DNA of 9,966 nt, from positions 1-9,966 of the forward strand of contig CALFWP010000028.1 of NCBI GenBank assembly GCA_937927905.1, in the 5' to 3' direction. The notes below the pieces were generated by a model. The model ran no database searches. It saw only the letters and a program-made list of their open reading frames with translations, and was not told the DNA's origin. This document shows positions 1-6,606 of the stretch, one piece after another. Source of the stretch: an uncultured Neomegalonema sp. GTDB taxonomy: Bacteria > Pseudomonadota > Alphaproteobacteria > Rhodobacterales > Rhodobacteraceae. The position numbers were made by a program, and so were the translations under genes. Within the stretch, counting starts at the first letter, position 1, and each line of letters begins with the position of its first letter.

Positions 1-2141
1 ACCGTGCCGTCCGCAATGCGTTTGCGGGTCTCAGTCGCCTGTTTGGTCGGCACAAAACGCGAAAGCTGGTGTACCGCGACCGGCAGGCCCTTAAAGCGTT
101 CATTGAAATTCTTGGCATGCTGGCGCGCCAGCAGTGTCGTCGGAGCGATGATCGCGACCTGATATCCGGAAAGGGCCGTAACAAACGCCGCCCGCAAAGC
201 CACTTCGGTTTTCCCGAAACCCACATCACCGACAACAAGACGGTCCATCGGCGTGCCACTTGCCAGGTCTTCCGTCACATCCTCGATCGCGGCAAGCTGA
301 TCCTCGGTTTCCTGATAGGGAAAACGGGCACAAAATTCGTCCCAGGCTCCCTCCGGCGGGATCATACGCTCCGCGCTGCGCAGCATCCTTTCGGCGGCAA
401 CCTTTATCAACCGTTCCGCCATATCGCGGATGCGGTTCTTCATTTTCGCTTTGCGCGCCTGCCATGCACCGCCGCCCAGTCGGTCAAGAGCGGTATGGTC
501 ATCCGCGCCGTAACGGGTCAGCAGTTCGATATTTTCAACGGGCAGATACAGCTTTGTTTCGCCCGCATATTCCAATGCCAGGCAATCATGGGGCGCGCCC
601 AGCGCCTCGACAGTCTTCAATCCGAGATAACGCCCGACACCATGTTCAACATGGACAACAAGATCACCTGTCGAAAGCGTGCTTGCTTCGGTTAAAAAAT
701 TCTCCGCCTTTTTCGACTTACGGGTCTGGCGGACCAAACGGTCTCCGAGGATATCCTGCTCGGAAATGATCGCGAAATCATCCGTTTCAAACCCCTGTTC
801 AAGACGCCAGATCATAAGACAGACCTGATAACCCTTGGCCTCACCCAGGTCTTCCCAGCGCGCCAATTCAACCGGGTTTTTAATGCCATGATCGATCAAC
901 ATCGTCTTCATCCGGTCCCGGGAGCCTTCGGAATATGACGCAAAAATCACATGCTTTTTCTTGAAATTAAGCTCCTGCACATAACGCGCAACCGCATCGA
1001 ACAGATTTAATTCGGAGGATTGGCGCTCCACGGAGAAATTTTTGCCAAGCTTACCGCCCGCATCCACAACACCGGGGCCGGACCCTGTCGGCATCGGATT
1101 AAACGCACGGACAGGGCGGCCTGCGAATGCCTCAGCCCATGCCTGCTCGCTCAGATAGAGCTGTTCATGGGGGACCGGCTTATATACAGGCGCGCCCATT
1201 GCTCCGTCACCGGAGGCTGTTGCCCGTGTTTCGTAATGGTCAGCAACCGTGGCAAGGCGCGTTGTGTAGACCTCTTCAATCTGGCTGTCGAGGGATACAG
1301 CACGCCCTGGCAGATAATCGAAAATCGTCTCCAATCTGTCATAAAACAGCGGCAGCCAGTGCTCCATGCCCTGATGCTTTCGCCCTTCCGAAACAGCCTC
1401 GTATAGCGGATCCTCAAAACCGGCATTACCGAACAGATCCCGGTAGCGGGTGCGAAAGCGGTGGATGCTGTCATCATCCAGCGGCGCCTCTGACACTGGT
1501 GCAAGAGCAATGCGGTCCACTTTTTTGGCACTGCGCTGACTGGCCGGATCAAACCGTTTGATACTTTCCAGAACATCACCGAAAAAGTCCAGTCTCAGCG
1601 GCGCCTTACGCCCGGGCGGAAAAATATCTATAATGCCGCCGCGCACGGCATAATCGCCCGGCTCAATCACAGTCGACGCCCGGACATACCCATTGCACGA
1701 CAGATATCGCGTCAACTTATCAGGGTCGATGCGGGTATCGGCCCTGGCGGTAAAGCTGGCCTCTCTAATCGCCTTTGCCGGTGGCACCCTTTGCGTAACA
1801 GCATTCAGAGTCGACACAACGACTGACGGCCGCTTCCACCCCTGTGATAAGGCCGCAAGTGTCGCCATGCGCGCCGCAGCAATTTCCGGATTGGGCGACA
1901 CACGGTCATATGGCAGGCAATCCCATGCCGGAAATCTGAGAACCGGAATATCCGGCGCATAGATCTTTAATGAACCCGTAATCCCGGACATCCGGGCATC
2001 ATCACGCGCCACATGCAAGACAGGAGCACCCGTCCGCCGCACCAGATCAGCGAGCAGTTTTGCATCAAAGCCTTCTGGGGCACCACCGACCCGGACCAAA
2101 CCGGCATCAAGAGGTGCGGGAATTGAACCATCCGCCGCCAT
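1..2141 (-). CDS. mfd: Transcription-repair coupling factor Mfd, N-terminal part (gene runs off the left edge)
   Basis: Mfd is a cytoplasmic DNA translocase that removes RNA polymerase stalled at lesions and recruits UvrA for nucleotide excision repair. An open minus-strand frame runs from the ATG at 2141 to the left edge without a stop, giving 713 codons of a family that is usually about 1,150 residues. The start reads MAADGSIPAPLDAG and soon reaches GGAPEGFDAKLLADL, typical of alphaproteobacterial Mfd. UvrB-like domains occupy roughly residues 1-350. The CarD-like RNA-polymerase interaction domain lies around 488-560 (STGDLVVHVEHGVGRYLG). The translocase domain begins with Walker A GDVGFGKTE, with the lysine near residue 644, and a TTLLARQH motif follows. 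The DEEQ box, TRG motif and C-terminal autoinhibitory domain lie outside the window. The ribosome-binding site is weak (a GG about 12 bases upstream of the ATG). The gene diverges from mazG across a long intergenic region. The frame is intact, so I see no sign of a pseudogene. Confidence 0.96.
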   Translation of the reverse strand, partial: MAADGSIPAPLDAGLVRVGGAPEGFDAKLLADLVRRTGAPVLHVARDDARMSGITGSLKIYAPDIPVLRFPAWDCLPYDRVSPNPEIAAARMATLAALSQGWKRPSVVVSTLNAVTQRVPPAKAIREASFTARADTRIDPDKLTRYLSCNGYVRASTVIEPGDYAVRGGIIDIFPPGRKAPLRLDFFGDVLESIKRFDPASQRSAKKVDRIALAPVSEAPLDDDSIHRFRTRYRDLFGNAGFEDPLYEAVSEGRKHQGMEHWLPLFYDRLETIFDYLPGRAVSLDSQIEEVYTTRLATVADHYETRATASGDGAMGAPVYKPVPHEQLYLSEQAWAEAFAGRPVRAFNPMPTGSGPGVVDAGGKLGKNFSVERQSSELNLFDAVARYVQELNFKKKHVIFASYSEGSRDRMKTMLIDHGIKNPVELARWEDLGEAKGYQVCLMIWRLEQGFETDDFAIISEQDILGDRLVRQTRKSKKAENFLTEASTLSTGDLVVHVEHGVGRYLGLKTVEALGAPHDCLALEYAGETKLYLPVENIELLTRYGADDHTALDRLGGGAWQARKAKMKNRIRDMAERLIKVAAERMLRSAERMIPPEGAWDEFCARFPYQETEDQLAAIEDVTEDLASGTPMDRLVVGDVGFGKTEVALRAAFVTALSGYQVAIIAPTTLLARQHAKNFNERFKGLPVAVHQLSRFVPTKQATETRKRIADGT

Positions 2142-2293
2142 ACCGCGCGACCTAACGCGCCGGACGCCGGAACGCAAGCATCCGTCCGCGATTATTTCAC
2201 GTAACGGTTCCGCAAACGTCTGTCCCTGCCATATCTCTCATCGGGACATAACCGGCGGCGGTACTCAGTCCGAAAACACCTGATAACCAAACC

Positions 2294-2306
2294 GTGAAAA
2301 TTTCAC
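2294..2306. promoter_or_regulatory. 13-base perfect palindrome, possible operator upstream of mfd
   Basis: The sequence GTGAAAATTTCAC is a 6+1+6 perfect dyad. It lies about 150 bases upstream of the mfd start and 30 bases downstream (in mfd direction) of a minus-strand TATAAT. Symmetry of this kind is typical of repressor sites, but I do not recognise a specific regulator, and the site may be chance in AT-rich DNA. Confidence 0.25.
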
Positions 2307-2335
2307 TGCCAGAAGCATACTGCCTTTAATGTTTC

Positions 2336-2368
2336 ATTATAGAATTTACGCCGAGCATATATGAGCAA
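2336..2368 (-). promoter_or_regulatory. Possible mfd promoter
   Basis: On the minus strand a perfect -10 hexamer TATAAT sits at 2341-2336. The best -35 candidate, TTGCTC at 2368-2363, is 21 bases upstream of it, longer than the usual 16-18. If real, transcription would begin near 2329 and give mfd a leader of roughly 190 bases. The -10 is convincing alone, but the -35 is weak. Confidence 0.3.
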
Positions 2369-2493
2369 CGCTTAACTTTTCCGCTTCAACGCGAAACACA
2401 AAATTTTTATCTGACAATGGTTGGTCCAGAACGGAACAGAACCGGATATTACAGTAAAGAAAAATCAACCGGCAGCGATACGTAATGCAACAA

Positions 2494-2531
2494 ATAACAT
2501 AATGATTTCAATTTATTACCGGTTATGTTAT
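2494..2531. repeat. 9-bp perfect inverted repeat, 20-base spacing
   Basis: ATAACATAA at 2494-2502 is the exact reverse complement of TTATGTTAT at 2523-2531. The right arm overlaps the candidate -10 hexamer of the proposed small RNA (TATGAT, 2529-2534). It could be a protein-binding site or an RNA stem. AT-rich composition makes chance occurrence plausible. Confidence 0.3.
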
Positions 2532-2534
2532 GAT
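2506..2534 (+). promoter_or_regulatory. Candidate promoter for the small RNA or mazG leader
   Basis: TATGAT at 2529-2534 matches the sigma-70 -10 consensus at five of six positions. It is preceded, with a 17-base spacer, by TTTCAA at 2506-2511, which matches the -35 consensus at only three of six. A start near 2541 is implied. A 12-base perfect palindrome, GATAAGCTTATC (2532-2543), overlaps the -10 and the expected start site, where a repressor could act. It was chosen mainly because a terminated plus-strand transcript must start somewhere in this region. Confidence 0.3.
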
Positions 2535-2540
2535 AAGCTT

Positions 2541-2645
2541 ATCTCTCCTGAACAAGCCGTAAAACCGGCTTAGAATTTGCTATATCGCATCGTAGCATAT
2601 CTCTTATGACTTACCCATTCCCCACTGGGGGAATGGTTTTTTTTT
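2541..2645 (+). ncRNA. Candidate small RNA (or terminated mazG leader), about 105 bases
   Basis: An RNA starting near 2541 would begin with a pyrimidine-rich stretch containing CTCTCCTG, complementary to Shine-Dalgarno sequences. It would then fold a 6-bp hairpin (AAGCCG 2554-2559 with CGGCTT 2566-2571), a 5-bp hairpin (TGCTA 2578-2582 with TAGCA 2593-2597) and the strong terminator stem-loop at 2615-2636 followed by nine T. An unpaired CU-rich 5' region plus a terminal U-tailed hairpin is a common design for trans-acting alphaproteobacterial small RNAs. The sequence shows the terminator and the stems. The RNA itself, its start and its role are inferred, and I match it to no named family. The alternative is an attenuator in the mazG 5' leader. 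Confidence 0.4.
2615..2645 (+). terminator. Strong intrinsic terminator with no upstream plus-strand gene
   Basis: CCATTCCCC (2615-2623) pairs perfectly with GGGGAATGG (2628-2636) to form a 9-bp stem with a 4-base loop, followed directly by nine T (2637-2645). The complementary strand has no T-tract after the stem, so it works only in the plus direction. The gene to its left, mfd, is on the other strand and points away, so the terminator must serve a transcript that begins inside the intergenic region. Confidence 0.85.
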
Positions 2646-2752
2646 GCCTTCTGCTCACTTGTTCTTTTCACACAGTCATATTTCGGTTTCCTGCTACCTA
2701 ACATGAGGGCAGTATCGGGCTGACATCAGGAGTGATAACCGGAAAAGTAAGA

Positions 2753-3553
2753 ATGACCGTTTCAGCGATGGAACAACTTATCGAAGTCATGCGCCGGTTG
2801 CGCGATCCTGCGGACGGGTGCCCCTGGGATATTGAGCAGACGTTTGAAACAATTGCGCCTTACACAATTGAAGAGGCATATGAAGTGGCGGACGCGATCC
2901 GTACCGGAAATCGTGACGACCTCAAATATGAGCTCGGTGATCTGTTATTACAGGTGGTCTACCACAGCCGTATTGCGGAAGAGGAAGGCAGCTTTACATT
3001 TGATGATGTCACACGCGCAATCACAGACAAAATGATCAGCCGCCACCCGCATGTCTTCGGCGATGACACGGTACAAAGCGCAGAAGCGCAAAGCATCCGC
3101 TGGGAAGAAACAAAGGCCGCAGAACGCGCCAGGGCGGGCGGCAAAGGCAGTAGCGCACTCGACGGCGTGGCCCTTGCTCTGCCTGCACTGATCAGGGCGC
3201 AAAAACTGCAAAACCGCGCGGCACGCGTCGGCTTTGACTGGCCCGACTCCACCGGTGTGACGGATAAAATATCGGAAGAAGCGCTTGAGCTGGCCGAAGA
3301 AATAAAAACCGGTCACCAGCAGTACATTCAAGAGGAATACGGGGATCTGCTGTTTACGGTAGCCGTCCTGGGCCAACACCTCGGCGTGGACGCGGAGCAG
3401 GCTCTAATTGCAACCAACAGAAAATTCGAACGCAGGTTCCGCGGTGTCGAACAGGTCCTGGAAGAGCGGGGAAAAACTCCGTCCACCTCTACACTCGAAG
3501 AAATGGATCAGATATGGGACGCCATCAAACACGCTGAAAAAACCCGATCATGA
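2753..3553 (+). CDS. mazG: Nucleoside triphosphate pyrophosphohydrolase MazG
   Basis: MazG hydrolyses (d)NTPs to the monophosphate and pyrophosphate in the cytoplasm, cleaning the nucleotide pool and in E. coli also tempering ppGpp responses. From the ATG at 2753 the protein has 266 residues, close to the 263 of E. coli. It opens with VMRRLRDPADGCPWD. It has two all-alpha MazG domains, each with the metal-binding EExxE...ExxD pattern: first E40/E41/E44 with E60 and D63 (TIEEAYEVADAI, YELGDLL), then E175/E176/E179 with E195 and D198 (SEEALELAEEI, EEYGDLL). The start is ambiguous. A GTG at 2732 would add seven residues, but the AGGAG at 2728-2732 overlaps that codon and could not serve it. The ATG at 2753 is preceded by GGAAAAG at 2741-2747. 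Downstream, eipB follows after 55 bases with no terminator seen, so the two may be co-transcribed. Confidence 0.96.
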   Translation: MTVSAMEQLIEVMRRLRDPADGCPWDIEQTFETIAPYTIEEAYEVADAIRTGNRDDLKYELGDLLLQVVYHSRIAEEEGSFTFDDVTRAITDKMISRHPHVFGDDTVQSAEAQSIRWEETKAAERARAGGKGSSALDGVALALPALIRAQKLQNRAARVGFDWPDSTGVTDKISEEALELAEEIKTGHQQYIQEEYGDLLFTVAVLGQHLGVDAEQALIATNRKFERRFRGVEQVLEERGKTPSTSTLEEMDQIWDAIKHAEKTRS

Positions 3554-3608
3554 CCTGATCCTTTTGCCGAAAATCCAAACGTGATAAAAAAATATAGAAA
3601 ATGTTGTT

Positions 3609-4412
3609 ATGACACAAAAAACCGCCTTCGCATTTCTCATTCCGTTCGCTTTTTCCGCACCTGCCGCATCTGCCTTTGCAGATGTTGCGGGCTATAGAGC
3701 AGTATATGATATTGCATTCGGATCATCCGACGCGGCATCGGGGATTACTGGTGCTGAAGGCCGGTACGTGTTCGACCTTGAAGATGTCTGCGAAGGCTAC
3801 ACACTGAACGAACGGTTCGTAGTGCAGCTGTCACGACGGGGCGGTCCAACATTGCAGGATTACAGACTGACAGCATTTGAATCCGCAAGCGGAGATCACT
3901 ACAGGTTTAAGCGAACCATTGACCTCAATGGAAAGCAAACCCAAAAAGCCGGTGGCACGCTCAACATCGATGCGGGCGGTGAAAAATCCGATGTGTCCTA
4001 TGACACCGCCGATGACATTTCTTACGATACCGTCGTATTGCCACCGGTCATGCATGTCATTGAACTGCTTGAAACAGCAAAGGCCGGTGAAAAACGCCAC
4101 GCGGCGACGGTTTTTGACGGTGATGTTGATACTCCGGCGTTTTATGCCGTGACCAGACTGAATGCACTTAGTGACAATGAAAAAACCCAGGGCGATCATT
4201 ATGAAGCCTTGTCCGGATTGGAACGCTGGAAAATTGACTCGGTTTACTACCCGTTTGAAAACAACGGTGATGATCAGGGCGCAACGCCGGATTTTCTGTT
4301 CGAAGGTGTTTTGTATGAAAACGGCGTGATTACCGATTTGCAACTCGACTATGTCGATTTTGAACTGACTACGGCACTGTCGGACCTGGAGGTCCGGGAA
4401 AAAGATTGCTGA
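3609..4412 (+). CDS. eipB: EipB-like periplasmic envelope-integrity protein (DUF1849)
   Basis: The 267-residue product resembles the DUF1849 family, whose studied member EipB of Brucella is a periplasmic beta-spiral protein needed for envelope integrity. A short signal peptide is visible: M-T-Q-K, a hydrophobic run to about residue 22, and a likely cleavage site after ASAFA at residue 24. The mature protein begins with GYRAVYDIAFG, followed by GITGAEGRYVFDLEDVCEGY, matching the family's N-terminal pattern. It has exactly two cysteines, C61 and the C-terminal residue C267, agreeing with the conserved disulfide described in EipB. The rest is polar and beta-rich with no membrane segment. The start follows from frame and signal peptide; an ATG at 3601 is in another frame and stops at once. 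No good ribosome-binding site precedes it. It sits 55 bases after mazG and converges on tkt. The family call is from recalled sequence pattern; the function is inferred by homology. Confidence 0.85.
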   Translation: MTQKTAFAFLIPFAFSAPAASAFADVAGYRAVYDIAFGSSDAASGITGAEGRYVFDLEDVCEGYTLNERFVVQLSRRGGPTLQDYRLTAFESASGDHYRFKRTIDLNGKQTQKAGGTLNIDAGGEKSDVSYDTADDISYDTVVLPPVMHVIELLETAKAGEKRHAATVFDGDVDTPAFYAVTRLNALSDNEKTQGDHYEALSGLERWKIDSVYYPFENNGDDQGATPDFLFEGVLYENGVITDLQLDYVDFELTTALSDLEVREKDC

Positions 4413-4422
4413 AACAGACATA

Positions 4423-4451
4423 CCCGGCATTCAGATAGACTGAGCGCCGGG
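4423..4451. terminator. Hairpin between convergent eipB and tkt, possible two-way terminator
   Basis: CCCGGC (4423-4428) pairs with GCCGGG (4446-4451), and inside it TCAG (4431-4434) pairs with CTGA (4440-4443) around a 5-base loop, separated by a symmetric 2x2 internal loop. It lies just after the eipB stop and downstream of tkt on the other strand. Neither side has an immediate T-tract, so it is not a classical intrinsic terminator; it could be an RNA 3'-end stabiliser. Confidence 0.45.
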
Positions 4452-4462
4452 CGTACTTATGA

Positions 4463-4510
4463 TCAGGCGTTCAATGCCTGAAAGCGCTACAAAAGCGCAT
4501 TTGCCTTTTC
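4463..4510. terminator. Second and third hairpins at the eipB/tkt junction
   Basis: TCAGGC (4463-4468) pairs with GCCTGA (4476-4481) around a 7-base loop. Two bases later GCGCT (4484-4488) pairs with AGCGC (4494-4498) around 5 bases, followed on the plus strand by the T-rich ATTTGCCTTTT. The second stem includes the tkt stop codon (4487-4489). In the plus direction this could end the mazG-eipB transcript; in the minus direction it would be the tail of the tkt message. Confidence 0.35.
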
Positions 4511-6445
4511 GATAATGGCTTCAACCGTAATGCCGAAATGGTTAAACAGATCACCGGCAGGTGCCGAAGCGCCAAAGCCCGACATGCCGATAAACGCCTC
4601 CGCATCGCCGGTGTATTTCGACCAGCCCATTTCCACACCGGCCTCGATAGCAAGGCGAGGGGCGCTGCCCAGAACGCTGTTACGGTAATCTGCAGGCTGT
4701 TCATCAAATTTATTCCAGCTCGGCATCGAGACAACCGCCGCGCCCGGGATGCTTTCTGCGGCCTTGACCGCAAGTTCCACTTCAGTGCCGGTGGCAATCA
4801 GCGTAACAGAGCGCTTACTTTTTGCCTCGCGCAGCACATAGCCGCCCTTTGCCGTGAGGTTTTCGTCCGTATGCTCGGTGCGCACCGTGGCACAACCCTG
4901 ACGGGAAAGCGCCAAAACCGTCGGCTTGTCCTGATCAGCCAACGCACATTGCCAGGCCTCCGCCGCCTCAACCGCATCACAGGGGCGGAAGACATTCAGG
5001 TCCGGTATCGCCCGCAAGGCGGCAACATGCTCCACCGGTTGGTGGGTCGGGCCATCCTCGCCGACACCAATGGAATCGTGGGTCATAACATAGATCACAC
5101 GTTGTCCCATCAGAGCACTGAGCCTGATCGCGGGACGCGCGTAATCGGTGAACACAAGGAATGTGCCGCCATAGGGAATAAACCCGCCATGCAGCGCAAT
5201 ACCGTTCATGGCAGAGGCCATGATATGCTCGCGCACCCCGTAATTAATGTAACGCCCCGAGGCATCCGCCGCCGTCACATCAGCCATATCAGGCGTTTTG
5301 GTATTATTGGAACCGGTCAGATCGGCAGAGCCGCCCACGGTGAGCGGTGTTGACGTATTGATGACCTCCAGCGCCTTACCGGAGGCGGCACGGGTGGCAA
5401 GCTTGGGTGCATCTTTTGACATCGCCGCCTTGTGCGCGTTCATCTTTTCGGCAAGATCATCCGGCACTACACCGGACATGGCCGCGTTGAACGACGCTGC
5501 ATCCGCAGAAGCAGTGAGGCGGTCTTCCCACGCCTTACGATGGGCTGCGCCTTCCGTACCGGCATCGCGCCAAATGCTCAGCACATCTTCGGGAATGACA
5601 AACGGTTCATGGGTCCAGCCGACCGCCTCGCGCACACCGGAAATTTCGTCATCACCGGTGATCGCCCCATGCGCCTTTGGTTTACCTGCCAGGGTCGGCG
5701 CACCGAAACCAATAATCGTTTTGCAGGCAATCATCGTGGGCTTCGAGGAAATTTTCGCCGTCTCTATAGCGGCATCAAGAGCGTCCATATCGTGGCCGTC
5801 CACCTCCATCACGTTCCAGCCCGCCGCCGCAAAGCGGGTTTTCTGATCCATGGATGTGGACATCTCGGTCGTGCCGTCGATGGTGACGGCATTATCATCG
5901 AACAGAACAATCAGCTTTGACAGGTTGAGGTGTCCGGCAAGGTCGATCGCCTCGTGGCTGATCCCCTCCATCAGACAGCCGTCACCAGCAAGGACATACG
6001 TATAATGATCGACCAGATCAGAGCCGAAGCGCGCCGCCAGCATCTTTTCCGCCAGCGCCATACCAACCGCATTGGCAATGCCCTGTCCCAGCGGGCCTGT
6101 AGTCGTCTCGATCCCATCGGCATGGCCGTGCTCGGGGTGTCCCGCCGTAATAGAACCGAGCTGACGGAAATTTCTGATCTGCTCCATGGTCATGTCTTTG
6201 TACCCGAGCAGATGATTCACTGCGTAAATCAGCATCGAACCGTGTCCGGCGGACAGGACAAAGCGGTCACGGTCCGGCCAATCGGGTTTGGACGGGTCAA
6301 TCTTCATGTGACGGGTAAAAAGAACCGTGGCGGCTTCCGCCATGCCCATAGGCATTCCGCTGTGACCGGAATTGGCGGCCTTGACCGCATCCAGTGCCAG
6401 AATACGGATGGCGTTGGGCATTTGAGCCAGAACAGCGTCAGTCAT
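4487..6445 (-). CDS. tkt: Transketolase
   Basis: Transketolase is a cytoplasmic thiamine-diphosphate enzyme that moves two-carbon ketol units between sugar phosphates, linking the pentose phosphate pathway with glycolysis. The 652-residue product is near the usual 660-670 and is complete. Visible key residues are H28 in NSGHSGMPMG (the common proline after this His is serine here), H68 in SAGHGS, the diphosphate/metal motif GDG at 154-156 with N185 in LFDDN, H259 in KPKAHG, the catalytic glutamate E406 in GVREHIMA, and H468 in GEDGPTHQP. The order is pyrophosphate domain, pyrimidine domain, then the C-terminal domain ending in EKANALL. An AAGGA at 6459-6455 lies nine bases before the ATG, supporting the start. 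No gap or cbb neighbours are seen, so a Calvin-cycle role has no local support; the housekeeping paralogue is most likely. Its tail converges on eipB and its promoter region is shared with the divergent DUF2161 gene. Confidence 0.97.
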   Translation of the reverse strand: MTDAVLAQMPNAIRILALDAVKAANSGHSGMPMGMAEAATVLFTRHMKIDPSKPDWPDRDRFVLSAGHGSMLIYAVNHLLGYKDMTMEQIRNFRQLGSITAGHPEHGHADGIETTTGPLGQGIANAVGMALAEKMLAARFGSDLVDHYTYVLAGDGCLMEGISHEAIDLAGHLNLSKLIVLFDDNAVTIDGTTEMSTSMDQKTRFAAAGWNVMEVDGHDMDALDAAIETAKISSKPTMIACKTIIGFGAPTLAGKPKAHGAITGDDEISGVREAVGWTHEPFVIPEDVLSIWRDAGTEGAAHRKAWEDRLTASADAASFNAAMSGVVPDDLAEKMNAHKAAMSKDAPKLATRAASGKALEVINTSTPLTVGGSADLTGSNNTKTPDMADVTAADASGRYINYGVREHIMASAMNGIALHGGFIPYGGTFLVFTDYARPAIRLSALMGQRVIYVMTHDSIGVGEDGPTHQPVEHVAALRAIPDLNVFRPCDAVEAAEAWQCALADQDKPTVLALSRQGCATVRTEHTDENLTAKGGYVLREAKSKRSVTLIATGTEVELAVKAAESIPGAAVVSMPSWNKFDEQPADYRNSVLGSAPRLAIEAGVEMGWSKYTGDAEAFIGMSGFGASAPAGDLFNHFGITVEAIIEKANALL

Positions 6446-6606
6446 CGGGGTCGGTCCTTCGGGTATGGATTCGTGCGGAACCTAAAGGCCCGCGCACAGA
6501 AAACCAAAAGGATTCGCGTTCAAAGAGTCTATGAAACAATTTGTGCAGGCCCGCACGCAACGCACCGGCGTTTACAGCCCCTTGCCATACAATGTATGCA
6601 AACAAA
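6446..6606. other. Divergent promoter region between tkt and the DUF2161 gene
   Basis: These 161 bases must carry the promoters for both genes. The tkt ribosome-binding site (6455-6459) is at the left end. I find no well-spaced -35/-10 pair on the minus strand by eye. On the plus strand TACAAT (6588-6593) is the best -10 candidate but has no matching -35; it lies within the palindrome listed separately. Confidence 0.6.
6582..6601. promoter_or_regulatory. Operator-like near-perfect palindrome upstream of the DUF2161 gene
   Basis: The core CATACA-A-TGTATG (6586-6598) is a perfect 6+1+6 dyad. The symmetry continues outward as TTGC and GCAA with a single extra C on the left arm, so about nine bases per arm match. 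It covers the best plus-strand -10 candidate and ends five bases before the preferred start codon at 6607. Size and position suit a repressor site controlling this gene and possibly tkt. No specific regulator is recognised. Confidence 0.4.

Larger units (their letters stand above)
2142..2752. other. Long divergent intergenic region between mfd and mazG
   Basis: About 610 bases lie between two divergent starts, more AT-rich by eye than the flanking genes. No convincing protein-coding frame is present. Near mfd there are two weak stem-loops with 6-bp stems and 16-base loops (2161-2166 with 2183-2188, and 2221-2226 with 2243-2248) that would fall in the mfd leader. Further right are a perfect 13-base palindrome (2294-2306), a minus-strand TATAAT (2336-2341), three tandem GAAC units (2429-2442), a 9-bp inverted repeat (2494-2502 with 2523-2531), a 12-base palindrome (2532-2543), and a candidate small RNA ending at a strong terminator (to 2645). 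The remaining 107 bases before mazG show no clear promoter by eye. Confidence 0.8.

Noticed and set aside
1..2141. Possibility that mfd is broken, since no closed long frame is present on the minus strand here
   Set aside because: Reading the strand from 2141 leftward gives an uninterrupted frame with all expected motifs. It simply has no stop before the edge.
2429..2442. Calling the GAAC triplet a genuine alphaproteobacterial SOS box
   Set aside because: The spacing is six rather than seven bases between outer units, so it is listed only as a finding and not annotated as a LexA site.
2502..2573. A 23-codon plus-strand frame (MISIYYRLCYDKLISPEQ...) ending just before the proposed small RNA's second hairpin
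   Set aside because: No ribosome-binding site precedes the ATG, and the frame runs through the inverted repeats and the candidate promoter. It is more likely chance in non-coding DNA.
2703..2723. A six-codon frame upstream of mazG that might be a leader peptide
   Set aside because: It has no Shine-Dalgarno sequence and no run of regulatory codons, and it does not overlap a stem-loop.
2732..2752. GTG at 2732 as the mazG start
   Set aside because: The only strong AGGAG overlaps this codon and could not direct initiation there. The ATG at 2753 gives the family's usual N-terminus length. It is not fully excluded.
6541..6606. N-terminal extension of the DUF2161 protein from a TTG at 6541 or an ATG at 6592
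   Set aside because: The extra residues do not resemble the family, which starts close to RETDLY, and the stretch contains the palindrome and promoter-like sequence.
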